A stretch of 64,000 bases of DNA from Nitrospirillum iridis (GTDB taxonomy: Bacteria > Pseudomonadota > Alphaproteobacteria > Azospirillales > Azospirillaceae): the NCBI RefSeq assembly GCF_014205765.1, contig NZ_JACIIZ010000018.1, positions 1 to 64,000 of the forward strand. Reading direction: 5' to 3'. Below, piece after piece: positions 10,001 to 18,775 of the stretch. The notes under the pieces were generated by a model that was not told the origin of the DNA, did not search any database, and was given only the letters and a program-made list of their open reading frames with translations. A program made the translations under genes and the position numbers. Each line of letters begins with the position of its first letter. Position 1 is the stretch's first letter.

Positions 10001-11553
10001 TTACGCCGATGGAAGTGGAGATCGCTGCAATCTGGTCGCATGTCATCGGCACCGAGATCGACACGGTCGAGGCGCATTTTTTCGATGTGGGCGGGCACTC
10101 GCTGCTTCTCGCGCGGGTTCAAGCCGAAATTGCACGCCGTCTAGCGCGCAAGGTTTCTATTGGCGAATTGTTTAAGTTTCCGACAGTCCGTGAACTGGCC
10201 AGTCATCTGGACGGCGGCAGCACCGCGGGCCTTTGGACGCCGCCGCGCGATCTCGCTGCCTTCGTCCGGCAGGAAGACAACGCTATCGCCATCGTCGGCA
10301 TGTCCATTCGAGCGCCGAAATCGCCCTCCCTCTCGGCTTACTGGGACAATCTGGTCGCCGGACGGGATTGCATCACGCGTTTTTCGCCCGAAGCCGCGCA
10401 TCCCGTCGCCCGCGACCGGCTGGGCGGTGCAGGAGACAGATGGGTGCGTGCCTTCGGCGTGGTCGAGCGGGCGTTCGAGTTCGATCATGAATTTTTCGGC
10501 ATGACGGCGCGAGAGGCTGCGCGCACCGATCCGCAGCAGCGCCTCTTCCTCGAATGCGCATGGGAGGCCCTGGAGGATGCAGGGGTCCCAAATGGTGGGA
10601 TGGGCGCGCGCGTGTGCGTTTATGCTGGTGGTGCTCCCGGCGCGCTCGGCGGTCAGGGGGAGGAAGGGGATGGCGCCGCGGGATTGGCCGACGCGGTCGG
10701 TTCGAGCATTGCCTTCCTGGCGACGCGGACCTCCTTCAAACTGAATTTGCTGGGCGAAAGCGTCATGGTCGAGTCTCTTTGCTCGACCTCGCTGCTGGCC
10801 GTTCACATGGCATGCGCGTCGTTGCTGCGCGGTGACGCTGACTATGCCCTCGCCGGCGGTGCGAACCTTCTCTTTCCCCAGAACGTCGGATATCTCTACG
10901 AGCCGGATTTCATCCTGTCCGCCGATGGCTATTGCCGTCCCTTCGACGAGCGTGCGGCGGGAACGGTGCCGAGCAACGGCGTGGGTGTCGTCTTGCTGCG
11001 AAGGCTGAGCGATGCGCTACGTGACCGCGACCCGGTCTATGCCGTGATCGCCGGTTCGGCCGCCAACAATGACGGCAATGGCAAAATGGGATATTACGCG
11101 CCGAGCGTCCGGGGCCAGGCCGCCGTCATTTCCAGCGCTCTGGAGCGCGCCCGTTTCGACCCGTCGACAATCGGCTTCGTAGAAGCGCATGGCACGGCGA
11201 CGGCGCTTGGGGATCCGATCGAGATCGAGGCTTTGAATCAAGTCTTCCGCGCCTCGACCCGGAAGGCGGCGGTCTGTGCCCTCGGTGCGGTTAAGGGAAA
11301 TATGGGGCATATGGGGGTCGCCGCCGGTATCGGCGGGCTGATCAAGGCGGTCCTTGCCGTTCAGTCTGGCGTCATCCCGATGAGCCCCCATTTCCAGCGC
11401 GCAAATCCGCTGATCGAATTGCCCCGGACGCCCTTCTATATCTCAGCGCAAGGTCAGGCGTGGCCGGAAAAACCGACGCCCCGCCGGGCCTGCGTCAGCT
11501 CATACGGTATCGGTGGGACGAATGTCCATGTCGTGCTGGAGCAGGCGCCTTGA
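7024..11553 (+). CDS. Hybrid NRPS-PKS, C-A-T-KS
   Basis: 1509 residues, ATG one base after the previous stop. The condensation domain covers about residues 20-440 with HHHLITDG at about 157. The A domain (about 480-980) has YTSGSTGRPKG. Next is a T domain with VGGHSLL (about 1023), then a ketosynthase from about 1085 to the end with active Cys in ESLCSTSL (about 1252) and His residues in EAHGTATALGD and GNMGHMG. The specificity residues read about D-G-Y-L-V-G-T-F-T-K, which I cannot assign, but the Asp means an alpha-amino acid. The KS extends the peptide with a ketide unit. The protein ends exactly at the KS end (GIGGTNVHVV then a few residues); the KS-AT linker is on the next protein. Confidence 0.93.
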   Translation: MAVELDIAGQPVGRQSPMDRPSAAGRSLSADQHQIWTAQQLSPTSTIYNAGCPILITGALDIRLLFEALSDLYRRYDIFRFQMAEGGDRWLLAPEPAEQPPASVIDLSFLAGEELATAWRRRVADLRARVMDLTTAPLAHIELIRLSPTEHILAWFHHHLITDGTSQRILIAELGARYEHKSEDRAWPHVPPLSFAEYLMEQPDVAGNIPPIEATVPLLPASAMPHPGENGFPADFTRTAIGVGPAGATERRLPPDHSKRLTQFARSRHASPLMVVLAAYAAVLARYSLESGVSIGLPIDRRQARHAGMVGMAVHTQAIRIAVRPSATMDELVSIARDAIFAAHEAMDAEAGVLAAANPARARFAVLCTHERMHEPRRFGTVVFTPVVVQERRDTFFEFSLTLVETENGEYMLRAEYRADLFAAESADRILDHIAELLSKAIDAPDMAVCDWPLNIADHRWQYSIDGGADALPYRTVDHMVETAAKARPASIALEHGPSTLSYGQLMNRAERIAAGLAAHGLKRGDIVVLLFHQGIDVIVAMLGVMMAGGAYMPLTPEDPVIRLNDCIADAKPAAIVTGEGVSSGGLRVDTALFSFVALEAGAAGVSFVRPSTGPDDLINVLYTSGSTGRPKGVMLPHRGVLRLLGQAGVVEVSSTDIMMQLSPLNFDGATYEIWAALTSGARLVIVDKTIVLSPIALGHALEGAGTTILLLTTPLLNRLIEDAPHALGKLRKVVFGGELISKRHIAVALDHVSGDVLLHTYGPTENSFTSCSFLIRHVDERAPTIPIGTAVNGTGVLLLDDRLRQVPVGGLGELYLTGDGLAHGYLNDPAKSAAAFLPNPFATACADRRMYRTGDRARRRSDGAIEFIGRTDHQTKIRSQRVELAEVEAVLRRSDMVRSCIVVAMSRTTGEKYLAAYVVRRQQESAHAAPAAGMHEPALRAFLRERLPEFMIPAHIVELDSLPLNANGKIDRSRLPKPWEAGPPVPLRRGNLTPMEVEIAAIWSHVIGTEIDTVEAHFFDVGGHSLLLARVQAEIARRLARKVSIGELFKFPTVRELASHLDGGSTAGLWTPPRDLAAFVRQEDNAIAIVGMSIRAPKSPSLSAYWDNLVAGRDCITRFSPEAAHPVARDRLGGAGDRWVRAFGVVERAFEFDHEFFGMTAREAARTDPQQRLFLECAWEALEDAGVPNGGMGARVCVYAGGAPGALGGQGEEGDGAAGLADAVGSSIAFLATRTSFKLNLLGESVMVESLCSTSLLAVHMACASLLRGDADYALAGGANLLFPQNVGYLYEPDFILSADGYCRPFDERAAGTVPSNGVGVVLLRRLSDALRDRDPVYAVIAGSAANNDGNGKMGYYAPSVRGQAAVISSALERARFDPSTIGFVEAHGTATALGDPIEIEALNQVFRASTRKAAVCALGAVKGNMGHMGVAAGIGGLIKAVLAVQSGVIPMSPHFQRANPLIELPRTPFYISAQGQAWPEKPTPRRACVSSYGIGGTNVHVVLEQAP

Positions 11554-14300
11554 ACGCCGTGGCCCCAGCGCGTCGCACGGCGGGCTTGGCTCTGCCCAGC
11601 GTCGTGCCCGTCTCGGCGCGGAACGCATCCTCGCTGGTCAGCGGGCTCCATCAACTGGCTGACCATATCGAGCGTAATCGCGACGTTCCGCTCGTCGACA
11701 TCGCTTATTCCTACCAGGTCGGCAAGGTCGCCTTTCCCTTTCGCGCCGCCGCGGTCGCTCGAACCCACGAAGAGATGATTGTCCACTGCCGGACGCTGGC
11801 CGGCCGGTTGGAGCGGTCAGCCCCTGCCGGTGTCTCGGCCGTAGCGGAGCCACGCGTCGCTTTCCTTTTTTCCGGGCAGGGGTCGCAGTATCCCGGAATG
11901 GGAAAGGAATTATTCGACACCTCGGAAATCTTCAGAGACGCCATCCTGCGCTGCGCGGCGGTGTTGGATCGAAAATTGCCGGTCCCCCTACGAGATTTAC
12001 TGTTCGAGGCGGAATTCGCTGCGATGCTCGGTCGAACCGAATTTACGCAACCAGCGTTGTTTGCATATCAATACGCGCTCGCGCAGCTCTGGATCTCGAT
12101 TGGATTCGTCCCTTGCGTGGTGCTCGGCCATAGTCTCGGCGAGTGGACGGCCGCCTGCATCGCAGGCGCCTACACGCTTGAGGAGGCTTGTACCCTCGTT
12201 GCGGCGCGCGGCGCGCTGATGGTCGGCCGCTGCGAACCTGGCGCCATGATCGCGGTCGGTACGAACGCGGCGGCTGTGCACGATCTGCTTGGGAGCGGAT
12301 ACGATCTCGAGGTGGCCGCGATAAACGGCGAAGACCAGACCGTCGTGGCCGGGACCGGGACCGTAATTGAGGCGTTTGCGCACGAGCTCGCGCGGCTGGA
12401 TCTTCCGCATCGGCGGCTCGATGTTTCGCACGCATTTCACTCCCGCGCGATGGTGCCGATGCTCGAACCCCTCGCTGGTGTCGTCAGTCCCATTCCGGTT
12501 CGGGCCCTCGACATTACGCTCATCGGCAACAGCGACGGGGCCACCGTGGCCGCGCCCCTGACGGCCGAGCACTGGCTCAGGCAGACGCGTGAACCGGTTC
12601 AGTTCACGCGGTGTCTTGAGACCCTCAATAGTCATGATTGCGACGTCGTCATCGAAATCGGGCCAAAGGCCGCTCTTGCCCATCTGGCGAGAGCGGTTTT
12701 GAATTCGGATACTCTCGTCGTTTCCGCCCGGGCGGGCCAGACCGGTGAGCCTCACGCGATCGCCGACGCACTGGCGGAGTGCTGGGTGGCGGGGGTCCAA
12801 ATCCCCTGGGATTCGATTGGGGGACCGGACCGACGCAGGGTCCGCGTTCCGACCTATCCGTTCGACAGGACAGAGTCGATGGGCGCCACGGCCGATCCGG
12901 GGCGATCCGGCAATGCGGCGCCTGCGGAACAGGCACCGATGAGCGAGCGGCGTTCGACGCCCCAGGCAAGGCGGCCCAGCCTGGCCGTGCTCCTCGAAAT
13001 CTGGTGCGACACGCTCGGGAAGACCGATGTCGATGCCGATACCGAGTTCGGCAAATTGGGGGGGGATTCGCTCGATGCCATCAAGTTGCTGAATCACATC
13101 AGAAAGGCGACGGGCGTAACGATCTCGATGGCCGAGCTGTACCGCTTGGGCACGCTTCGTGCTGTCGCGGAGCTGCATGAAGGCCGGGCGGTGGATTCGC
13201 CGCCGGAAACCGGCGCACGGGCGAGCAGCGCGGGTCGACAAAATGACGGGGGGCAAGCGCCGCAGGCCCGGCGGCAGATGGTTGGGGAGACCGAAATACG
13301 CCCGGGCACCGGCCCGGCTCAAGCTCAAGGTTCGGCGCCGCAGACCAATCCCATGGGCTCGCGTATGATTGGCGCCAAGGCAACGAGGCCCTCGCCCTGG
13401 TCGCCGAGACGAGTTCTAGTCGCCGGCGGCAGACCGGCGATCCGTTTTCATCTTGTGCGAGAGTTGTTGTCGAGCTCGGGTGCCGACATCTACACGTCAC
13501 CCTATTCGCGAGACATGGTGTCTCGACTTCCGATCGAAGATGCGGACCGTGTCCGGGGCGTCAACCTGGCCGGGGCTGAGGACGGTGATTTCGACCAGGT
13601 CTTCGTTCTTGATGCGCCGCATCTCGTCGCTCTCGACACCGCCAACTGGCTTTCGGTCGACGGGGCGGCCCTCATCGCGCTCCCGGTGACGGCGACGCGC
13701 GACTTGCGCCAGGCCGCCGAGGATGCGACGCGCCGTGATCCACGGGTGCGGACCTGCGTGATCGGCCAGCTTGCCGCGATCGGGCAAACCGAGCTCGACA
13801 AGGATTTTTCGGCAGGTGCGGCGCGCCTTGCCGAAATCGCGGTGAACGCGGTCGGCTCTGGTGTTCTGCCGGATATCGCCCTGGATGTGATCCGGCCGGT
13901 CGATGCGGCGACGGCTCTGTTCACGCTCGCGCAGATTCGTGACCGGCCCGAGCGGCTCTTTGCCGTCCATGCCGACAAAGGGATGGAGATGGGGAGCCTG
14001 GCGGATGCGCTCAGAAGCTTCGGATATGGCGTGGCCGTTGTGCCGTGGCATGCTTATGCGGCCGTTCTCGCTGCTAATGTGCCGGATTGTGCAGGGTTTC
14101 TTGCCGATCTCAGCGTGCTCGCCGCGCCTGTGCCGTCGGAAGTGAAGCGCCTCGATTTGTCCGAAACCGGAGTTTCGCTGTCCCCACCGGATCAGCTTTC
14201 GCTCAAAGCCGTCTTACTGGACGCGATCCAGTCCGGCACCGTCCCACAGCCTCGCAATTGGAACGAACTCCATCATGAATTCGCCCGTCACCGAGCTTAA
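11550..14300 (+). CDS. PKS half-module AT-ACP with a degenerate terminal reductase domain
   Basis: About 916 residues from TTG 11550, which overlaps the previous stop as TTGA and follows GGAG at 11537-11540 (GTG 11559 is an alternative). The KS-AT linker comes first. The acyltransferase follows, with FSGQGSQ, active Ser in GHSLGE (about residue 193) and HAFHS (about 294), the signature of malonyl-CoA selection. A carrier domain has LGGDSLDAI (about 505). From about residue 620 the sequence looks like a thioester reductase, but the nucleotide loop reads LVAGGRPAIRFHL instead of a GxxGxxG pattern and no YxxxK is evident. I think this domain is catalytically dead, leaving release to the thioesterase. 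No KR is present, so the beta-keto group should stay. Confidence 0.88.
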   Translation: MNAVAPARRTAGLALPSVVPVSARNASSLVSGLHQLADHIERNRDVPLVDIAYSYQVGKVAFPFRAAAVARTHEEMIVHCRTLAGRLERSAPAGVSAVAEPRVAFLFSGQGSQYPGMGKELFDTSEIFRDAILRCAAVLDRKLPVPLRDLLFEAEFAAMLGRTEFTQPALFAYQYALAQLWISIGFVPCVVLGHSLGEWTAACIAGAYTLEEACTLVAARGALMVGRCEPGAMIAVGTNAAAVHDLLGSGYDLEVAAINGEDQTVVAGTGTVIEAFAHELARLDLPHRRLDVSHAFHSRAMVPMLEPLAGVVSPIPVRALDITLIGNSDGATVAAPLTAEHWLRQTREPVQFTRCLETLNSHDCDVVIEIGPKAALAHLARAVLNSDTLVVSARAGQTGEPHAIADALAECWVAGVQIPWDSIGGPDRRRVRVPTYPFDRTESMGATADPGRSGNAAPAEQAPMSERRSTPQARRPSLAVLLEIWCDTLGKTDVDADTEFGKLGGDSLDAIKLLNHIRKATGVTISMAELYRLGTLRAVAELHEGRAVDSPPETGARASSAGRQNDGGQAPQARRQMVGETEIRPGTGPAQAQGSAPQTNPMGSRMIGAKATRPSPWSPRRVLVAGGRPAIRFHLVRELLSSSGADIYTSPYSRDMVSRLPIEDADRVRGVNLAGAEDGDFDQVFVLDAPHLVALDTANWLSVDGAALIALPVTATRDLRQAAEDATRRDPRVRTCVIGQLAAIGQTELDKDFSAGAARLAEIAVNAVGSGVLPDIALDVIRPVDAATALFTLAQIRDRPERLFAVHADKGMEMGSLADALRSFGYGVAVVPWHAYAAVLAANVPDCAGFLADLSVLAAPVPSEVKRLDLSETGVSLSPPDQLSLKAVLLDAIQSGTVPQPRNWNELHHEFARHRA

Positions 14301-15330
14301 ACGACCCGGCGTAGCCGCCACCGGCGAGCATCGCGGCAGTCTTCCGCCCTTGGACCCCGCGACGATGTTCAACGGCTTCATTGGCGCGAATGTCGCATTT
14401 GCCTTGGTCGAGAGCGGCGTGTTCACTGCGCTGGCGCCCGATGCCCATGCGACGATTCCGGAACTTGCGCGCAGCGCAGCATGCCTCGAATACCGCTTGC
14501 GCCCCTTGCTGCAAGCGGGACGACACTTGGGCCTCGTGACGATCGACGATGAAGAAACCGTATCCTGGACCGACAGTGGACGCGAATTGCATCGGAACAA
14601 GGGGTATTTCACTTGGTGCGTGGGGGGCTATGGTCGCTTCCTCCGGGAACTCGGTGCATTGACGAGAGAACCCAGCCCGGCCACGAAGTTGCGCGACGGT
14701 AGCTATGTCGCGCTCGGGGCCGATCAGAATAACGCCGCTTTGATGCAGCAAACATTGAATGCGGTCATGGATACGCTGGAGTTCCGCCGGGTTGCCGATC
14801 TCGGCTGCGGCAATGCGGGGCGCCTCATCGACTTTTGTCGTCGCTACGACGGAATTACAGGCGTCGGTATCGATATTAATCCTCTGGCGATGTCAGCGGC
14901 CGAGGAAAACATTCGCCAGTCACGGATGACGTCCCGTATCTCCCTACATTGTCAAGACGTGCTAAAATCGATCCAAGATCCGAAAATTCTGGAAAGTCTG
15001 CGGGATGTCGACGTTGTCACTTGTTTTATGATGCTTCATGATTTGATGAATGTAGATGATCTAAAAGATCATTTGTTCGATCGACTTAGGGTGGCCTTTC
15101 CATCCGCAAAATATTTCGTGATCGCCGATACGGCAACGATGGAATTTGATCAGGGTCTGATAGAGCGTCCAATATTTAATATTGGATACGAGTTATTGCA
15201 CGCATTTATGGATACTAAGCTATTCACGAAACAATTCTATATAGAAAAGTTTATAACTGCAGGCCTGGAATTACAGTCATGTGATGATTTTGGAACGCCA
15301 AACACATATCTCTTTGTTTTGAAGAGTTGA
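14275..15330 (+). CDS. SAM-dependent methyltransferase, class I
   Basis: 351 residues, overlapping the PKS gene by 26 bases. The N-terminal 110 residues look like the helical/winged dimerisation part of small-molecule O-methyltransferases. SAM motif I reads VADLGCGNAGRL (about residue 173) followed by the acidic GVGIDINPLAMSAAE. Tight overlap places it in the NRPS/PKS transcript as a tailoring enzyme for the product or a carrier-bound chain. The last third is markedly AT-rich (about 14900-15330), unlike the rest of the gene. The methyl acceptor (O, N or C) cannot be told from sequence. Confidence 0.85.
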   Translation: MNSPVTELKRPGVAATGEHRGSLPPLDPATMFNGFIGANVAFALVESGVFTALAPDAHATIPELARSAACLEYRLRPLLQAGRHLGLVTIDDEETVSWTDSGRELHRNKGYFTWCVGGYGRFLRELGALTREPSPATKLRDGSYVALGADQNNAALMQQTLNAVMDTLEFRRVADLGCGNAGRLIDFCRRYDGITGVGIDINPLAMSAAEENIRQSRMTSRISLHCQDVLKSIQDPKILESLRDVDVVTCFMMLHDLMNVDDLKDHLFDRLRVAFPSAKYFVIADTATMEFDQGLIERPIFNIGYELLHAFMDTKLFTKQFYIEKFITAGLELQSCDDFGTPNTYLFVLKS

Positions 15331-15408
15331 ACTCAAATCTTGAAAGACGGCCCGGCGCTGCATCGCCGGCTCGGCCCTTTGGCTCAATGTCAATCGATGG
15401 GTTGGACG

Positions 15409-16179
15409 ATGACAAAATCTGGAGAACTCCAAGCGGCCGACGGGAAGAATAAAATTCATCTTCTTTGCTTTCCGTATGCCTGCGGATCTGCATCGATCTA
15501 CCGAAACTGGCCGGAAAATCTCCCGGAATACGTCGTGCGACCGGTCGAACTTGCCGGGCGCGGCGCCAGATTCGGCGAAGCGCCGGCGACCACGGTCCAG
15601 GAAATCGTCAGCGAGGTCCTTCGGGATGTCGTGAGCAAACTCGATTGCCCGATTTGCCTGTTCGGTCACAGCATGGGGGCGACGATCGCCTTCGAGTTGG
15701 CGCGGGCCATGGTAACGGGCGGGTTTGCGCCGCCTCTGCACCTCTTCGTCTCGGCGCGTATCGCCCCACAGGAGCCCTGCGAACCTCTGGCTTTGGCAGA
15801 TGCCAGCGACGAAGCGGTGACGGAAGTTCTCCATCGCCTGGGCGGCACCAGCCCTGAACTTCTGGCTGATCCAGGTTTCCTGGAATTCTTTCTGCCGGTG
15901 GCACGCGCCGATTTCGGCCTAGTCAACGGCTATGTCTACCAGCCGTCTTCGCCGCTCCAAATACCGATAACCGCAATCAGCGGGTCCGCCGACATGACGG
16001 CCCCGGAACCGAAAATGTTGAGTTGGCGGCGCGAGACGTCGATGTCTTTTCGACATCATGTCGTCGGTGGCGAGCATTTCTACATCGATCACAATCCGGC
16101 GAAGCTGTTGGACATCGTCGGTCGAATGGGCGCGAGCCTCAACCTGTCGCTCGAGGCCCGCCTCAGGAGGCAGGGATGA
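15409..16179 (+). CDS. Type II thioesterase of the NRPS/PKS line
   Basis: About 256 residues from ATG 15409; starts at 15340 and 15397 are possible, but 15409 gives the usual 15-residue lead before LLCFPYACGSA. The nucleophile is in FGHSMGA (about residue 88), and the acid and His of the triad are in SGSADMTAPEP and GGEHFYID. Such enzymes remove mis-primed acyl groups from carrier proteins. Here it may also release the product, since no integrated TE follows the AT-ACP protein. It overlaps the next gene by ATGA. Confidence 0.9.
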   Translation: MTKSGELQAADGKNKIHLLCFPYACGSASIYRNWPENLPEYVVRPVELAGRGARFGEAPATTVQEIVSEVLRDVVSKLDCPICLFGHSMGATIAFELARAMVTGGFAPPLHLFVSARIAPQEPCEPLALADASDEAVTEVLHRLGGTSPELLADPGFLEFFLPVARADFGLVNGYVYQPSSPLQIPITAISGSADMTAPEPKMLSWRRETSMSFRHHVVGGEHFYIDHNPAKLLDIVGRMGASLNLSLEARLRRQG

Positions 16180-16901
16180 CCACGTCCGGCAACCTGAGGT
16201 CGTTGAGTGAGATTCTAGAACTGTCAGCCGCTACTCTCGGCGATCCGCCCGATCATGCGGAAGGATCGCTGCTGAAGTGCGTCGCCCGCTGGGCGCGGGC
16301 CTATCTCTGCGAGCCGCATGCGGAACTCGGCCGGACTGGCCCGGTCTGTCCCTGGTCGCCGACGTCGATGGAATTCGATCTCTTCATGATGACTGAGTTG
16401 CCCTGCGACGGTATGAGCGACGCGCAGATCGAGCAGGATATTCTTGCGCTGATTCCGCGTTTCCAGGCAATCCCCTTGCGAAAGCCGAGCCAGAGCCAGT
16501 TCAGGACGATCGTTGCGGTCTTGCACGGACTGACACCCAATGAACGCGTCGCTAAGCTGCATTCGGCACTGAAGCCGGCATTTCTCGACGCGGGCTTGAT
16601 GCTGGGAGAGTTTTACGACTCATGTGACAAGAGAGGTATTCGAAATTCCGCGTTTCGGCCGCTCCGTTCGCCTGTCCCGCTGCTGGTCATCCGAGAAATG
16701 CTGGAGGTCGACTTGGCCTTCCTGTCCGATGACGTTCGATTTATCAGGGCCTATCTCAAGGCACACCCGAAACAGGGACATATAATGATCCAGCAAACGC
16801 TGTCAGGCACGGCGCAATTGCCCCTCCCGCCGGAACAACGCGAAATATTGCAGGCCTTCCTGGCGGAAGCCGAACAACGCCCCCACCGTGGGGCGAAGTG
16901 A
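16176..16901 (+). CDS. DUF6875-like protein of unknown function
   Basis: 241 residues; the start is fixed by AGGAGG (16166-16171) and the ATGA overlap with the thioesterase. I see no signal peptide, membrane segment or nucleotide motif. The strip GPVCPWSPTSMEF near residues 50-62 resembles the conserved CPW/F core I associate with the DUF6875 family, reported near biosynthetic loci. That family call is from memory and moderate. Coupling to the thioesterase implies a role in the pathway, for example heme-less oxygenation or product handling, but no reaction can be assigned. Confidence 0.6.
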   Translation: MTTSGNLRSLSEILELSAATLGDPPDHAEGSLLKCVARWARAYLCEPHAELGRTGPVCPWSPTSMEFDLFMMTELPCDGMSDAQIEQDILALIPRFQAIPLRKPSQSQFRTIVAVLHGLTPNERVAKLHSALKPAFLDAGLMLGEFYDSCDKRGIRNSAFRPLRSPVPLLVIREMLEVDLAFLSDDVRFIRAYLKAHPKQGHIMIQQTLSGTAQLPLPPEQREILQAFLAEAEQRPHRGAK

Positions 16902-17143
16902 AGGGACGGCGCCCGGCACGAGCCGACAAACCGCTCGACGCATATCGCCGGAGGTTGTAGGTATAGTGCTCAAAGTTGCAGAGAATCGGCGCTCCACCGG
17001 TGACCACCGCGCGCATCAAACATCCGAACACGAAGACTGCGAAAGTGAAACCTTGATGGATTTCCTGTCATGGGCGCGAAGGCCCGGTCGTGCTCATGGA
17101 CATGTCGTGGCGTTCTGGGGAGCTGAAAGGGAATGTGTCGCGA
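16902..17143 (+). other. Non-coding gap before the exporter gene
   Basis: About 240 bases between the DUF6875-like gene and the ABC exporter. No conserved protein or clear hairpin terminator is visible. ATG or GTG codons around 17090-17105 keep the exporter frame open, so its first codon may lie up to 54 bases upstream of the one I chose. Confidence 0.4.
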
Positions 17144-18775
17144 ATGGCGCTTGCTGAACTCCTGGATCGCGAGGCCGCTGGTTCGCGTCGCGAACTCGCT
17201 GCTGCCGTGATTGTGTCCGGAGCGGCCAACGCCGCGATTCTGGCAGTCATCAATGGTGCTACGCAATCCGTTTCTGCCGAGTCACTCGATCTCCGCAATT
17301 TGGTGATTTTCGTCGTCTCCATGGCGCTCTACGTCGTTGGGCTCAAATACACCTTCGATACATCAACGCGCATCTTCGAGCAGGCTCTCACTAAATTACG
17401 AATTCGTCTTGCCGAGAAAATCGCCGGTTCCGAACTCTTAGTGTTGCACCGGATCGGCAAGGCACGAATTTTCCAGGCGATCACCCAGGAGACGACCCTT
17501 ATCTCCGAATCTCTTGGGATCCTCGTTGCCGCGGCTCAATCCGTGGTGATGGTCGTGTTCTCGTCGATCTACATCATGACCATGTCGCTGGCGGCCTTCC
17601 TGACCATTCTTGGCGTGATGGCGGTCGGGGTGCTTATTTTTATGTCGTCGCAGAAGGAACTGATGCAGTTCATGCACCGCAGTGTCGCCGAGGAGGTCCG
17701 TTTCGTCGGTATGACCAGTGATTTGATCGATGGTCTGAAGGAAATCAAGCTCAGTCGCGCCCGGGCATCGGATGTAGTCACCGACCTCACCCAAGTCGCC
17801 GTATCAATGCGTGATCTAAAGATCAAGACGACCGATCAGTACAATCTCAATACGATATTCACTTTGTCATTTTTTTACACATTAATTGGATTTATTGTTT
17901 TTATACTGCCGGTATTCATCGAGCGCTCCGCCGATTCCGTTCAGGAACTGATCACGTCCGTCATGTTCGTTCTCGGGCCGGTCTCGATGATACTGAATGC
18001 CGTGCCCGTCTACACGAAGTCCAACCGGGCGGCCCAGGCGCTGCACGCGCTGGAAGCCGAAATAAATGAGATGACGGATTCGGCCAAGTCATACGAGCGT
18101 CCGGTCCGACCATTCAAATTTCGACAGTCGATTGACTGCCGTGGCGTCGAATTCGGCTATCCGAACGGCGATGTGGAGATTTTTCACATCGGGCCTATCG
18201 AACTCGCCATCCCGCATGGCGAGATTACGATGATCATTGGCGGGAATGGCAGCGGCAAGACGACCCTGTTGAAGGTCCTGGCCGGTCTCTATCTGCCGAC
18301 CGGAGGTCGCCTGAGCCTCGATGGCAAGATTGTAACTGCCGATTTACTGCAGGATTACCGGGAATTGTTCAGTGCGATCTATACTGATTTCCACTTGTTC
18401 CGAAAGCTGTATGGCATCTCGGCCGGTTCCGACGCCATCGCGGCCGAGCTTAGCCGCATGCGGATCGGCGACAAGATCGCCTACGGTGCCGAAGGTTTCA
18501 GCACGCTCGACCTCTCGACCGGCCAGCGCAAGCGCGTAGCTCTTGCTGTGACTCTCCTTGAGGATCGGCCGATCATGATCTTTGATGAATGGGCGGCCGA
18601 TCAAGACCCAGAATTTCGAAGATTCTTTTATGAGGACCTGCTGCCCGAACTGCGGGCGCAAGGCAAAACTTTACTTATTGCGACCCATGACGATCGATTT
18701 TTCTCTGTTGCAGACACTGTCGTCAAAATGGAATTGGGCCAAATCCAGTCGATCACGCGGAAGACGACGTCATGA
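17144..18775 (+). CDS. Cyclic-peptide-type ABC exporter (fused membrane and ATPase domains)
   Basis: About 543 residues. Six hydrophobic segments (for example AAVIVSGAANAAILAVI and LVIFVVSMALYVVGL) precede an ATPase with Walker A GGNGSGKTT (about residue 365), signature LSTGQRKR (about 456) and Walker B IMIFDEWAADQDPEFR. The unusual FDEWAADQDP form of Walker B is typical of the PvdE/SyrD family, which export non-ribosomal peptides or their precursors across the inner membrane. It overlaps the SPFH gene by ATGA. It probably moves the NRPS product to the periplasm. ATG 17090 is an alternative start. Confidence 0.9.
   Translation: MALAELLDREAAGSRRELAAAVIVSGAANAAILAVINGATQSVSAESLDLRNLVIFVVSMALYVVGLKYTFDTSTRIFEQALTKLRIRLAEKIAGSELLVLHRIGKARIFQAITQETTLISESLGILVAAAQSVVMVVFSSIYIMTMSLAAFLTILGVMAVGVLIFMSSQKELMQFMHRSVAEEVRFVGMTSDLIDGLKEIKLSRARASDVVTDLTQVAVSMRDLKIKTTDQYNLNTIFTLSFFYTLIGFIVFILPVFIERSADSVQELITSVMFVLGPVSMILNAVPVYTKSNRAAQALHALEAEINEMTDSAKSYERPVRPFKFRQSIDCRGVEFGYPNGDVEIFHIGPIELAIPHGEITMIIGGNGSGKTTLLKVLAGLYLPTGGRLSLDGKIVTADLLQDYRELFSAIYTDFHLFRKLYGISAGSDAIAAELSRMRIGDKIAYGAEGFSTLDLSTGQRKRVALAVTLLEDRPIMIFDEWAADQDPEFRRFFYEDLLPELRAQGKTLLIATHDDRFFSVADTVVKMELGQIQSITRKTTS

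Noticed and set aside
11460-11549. Upstream extension of the AT-ACP gene inside the KS gene
   Set aside because: The extra 30 codons are a shadow of the KS 3' end; ribosome site and homology start at about 11550.
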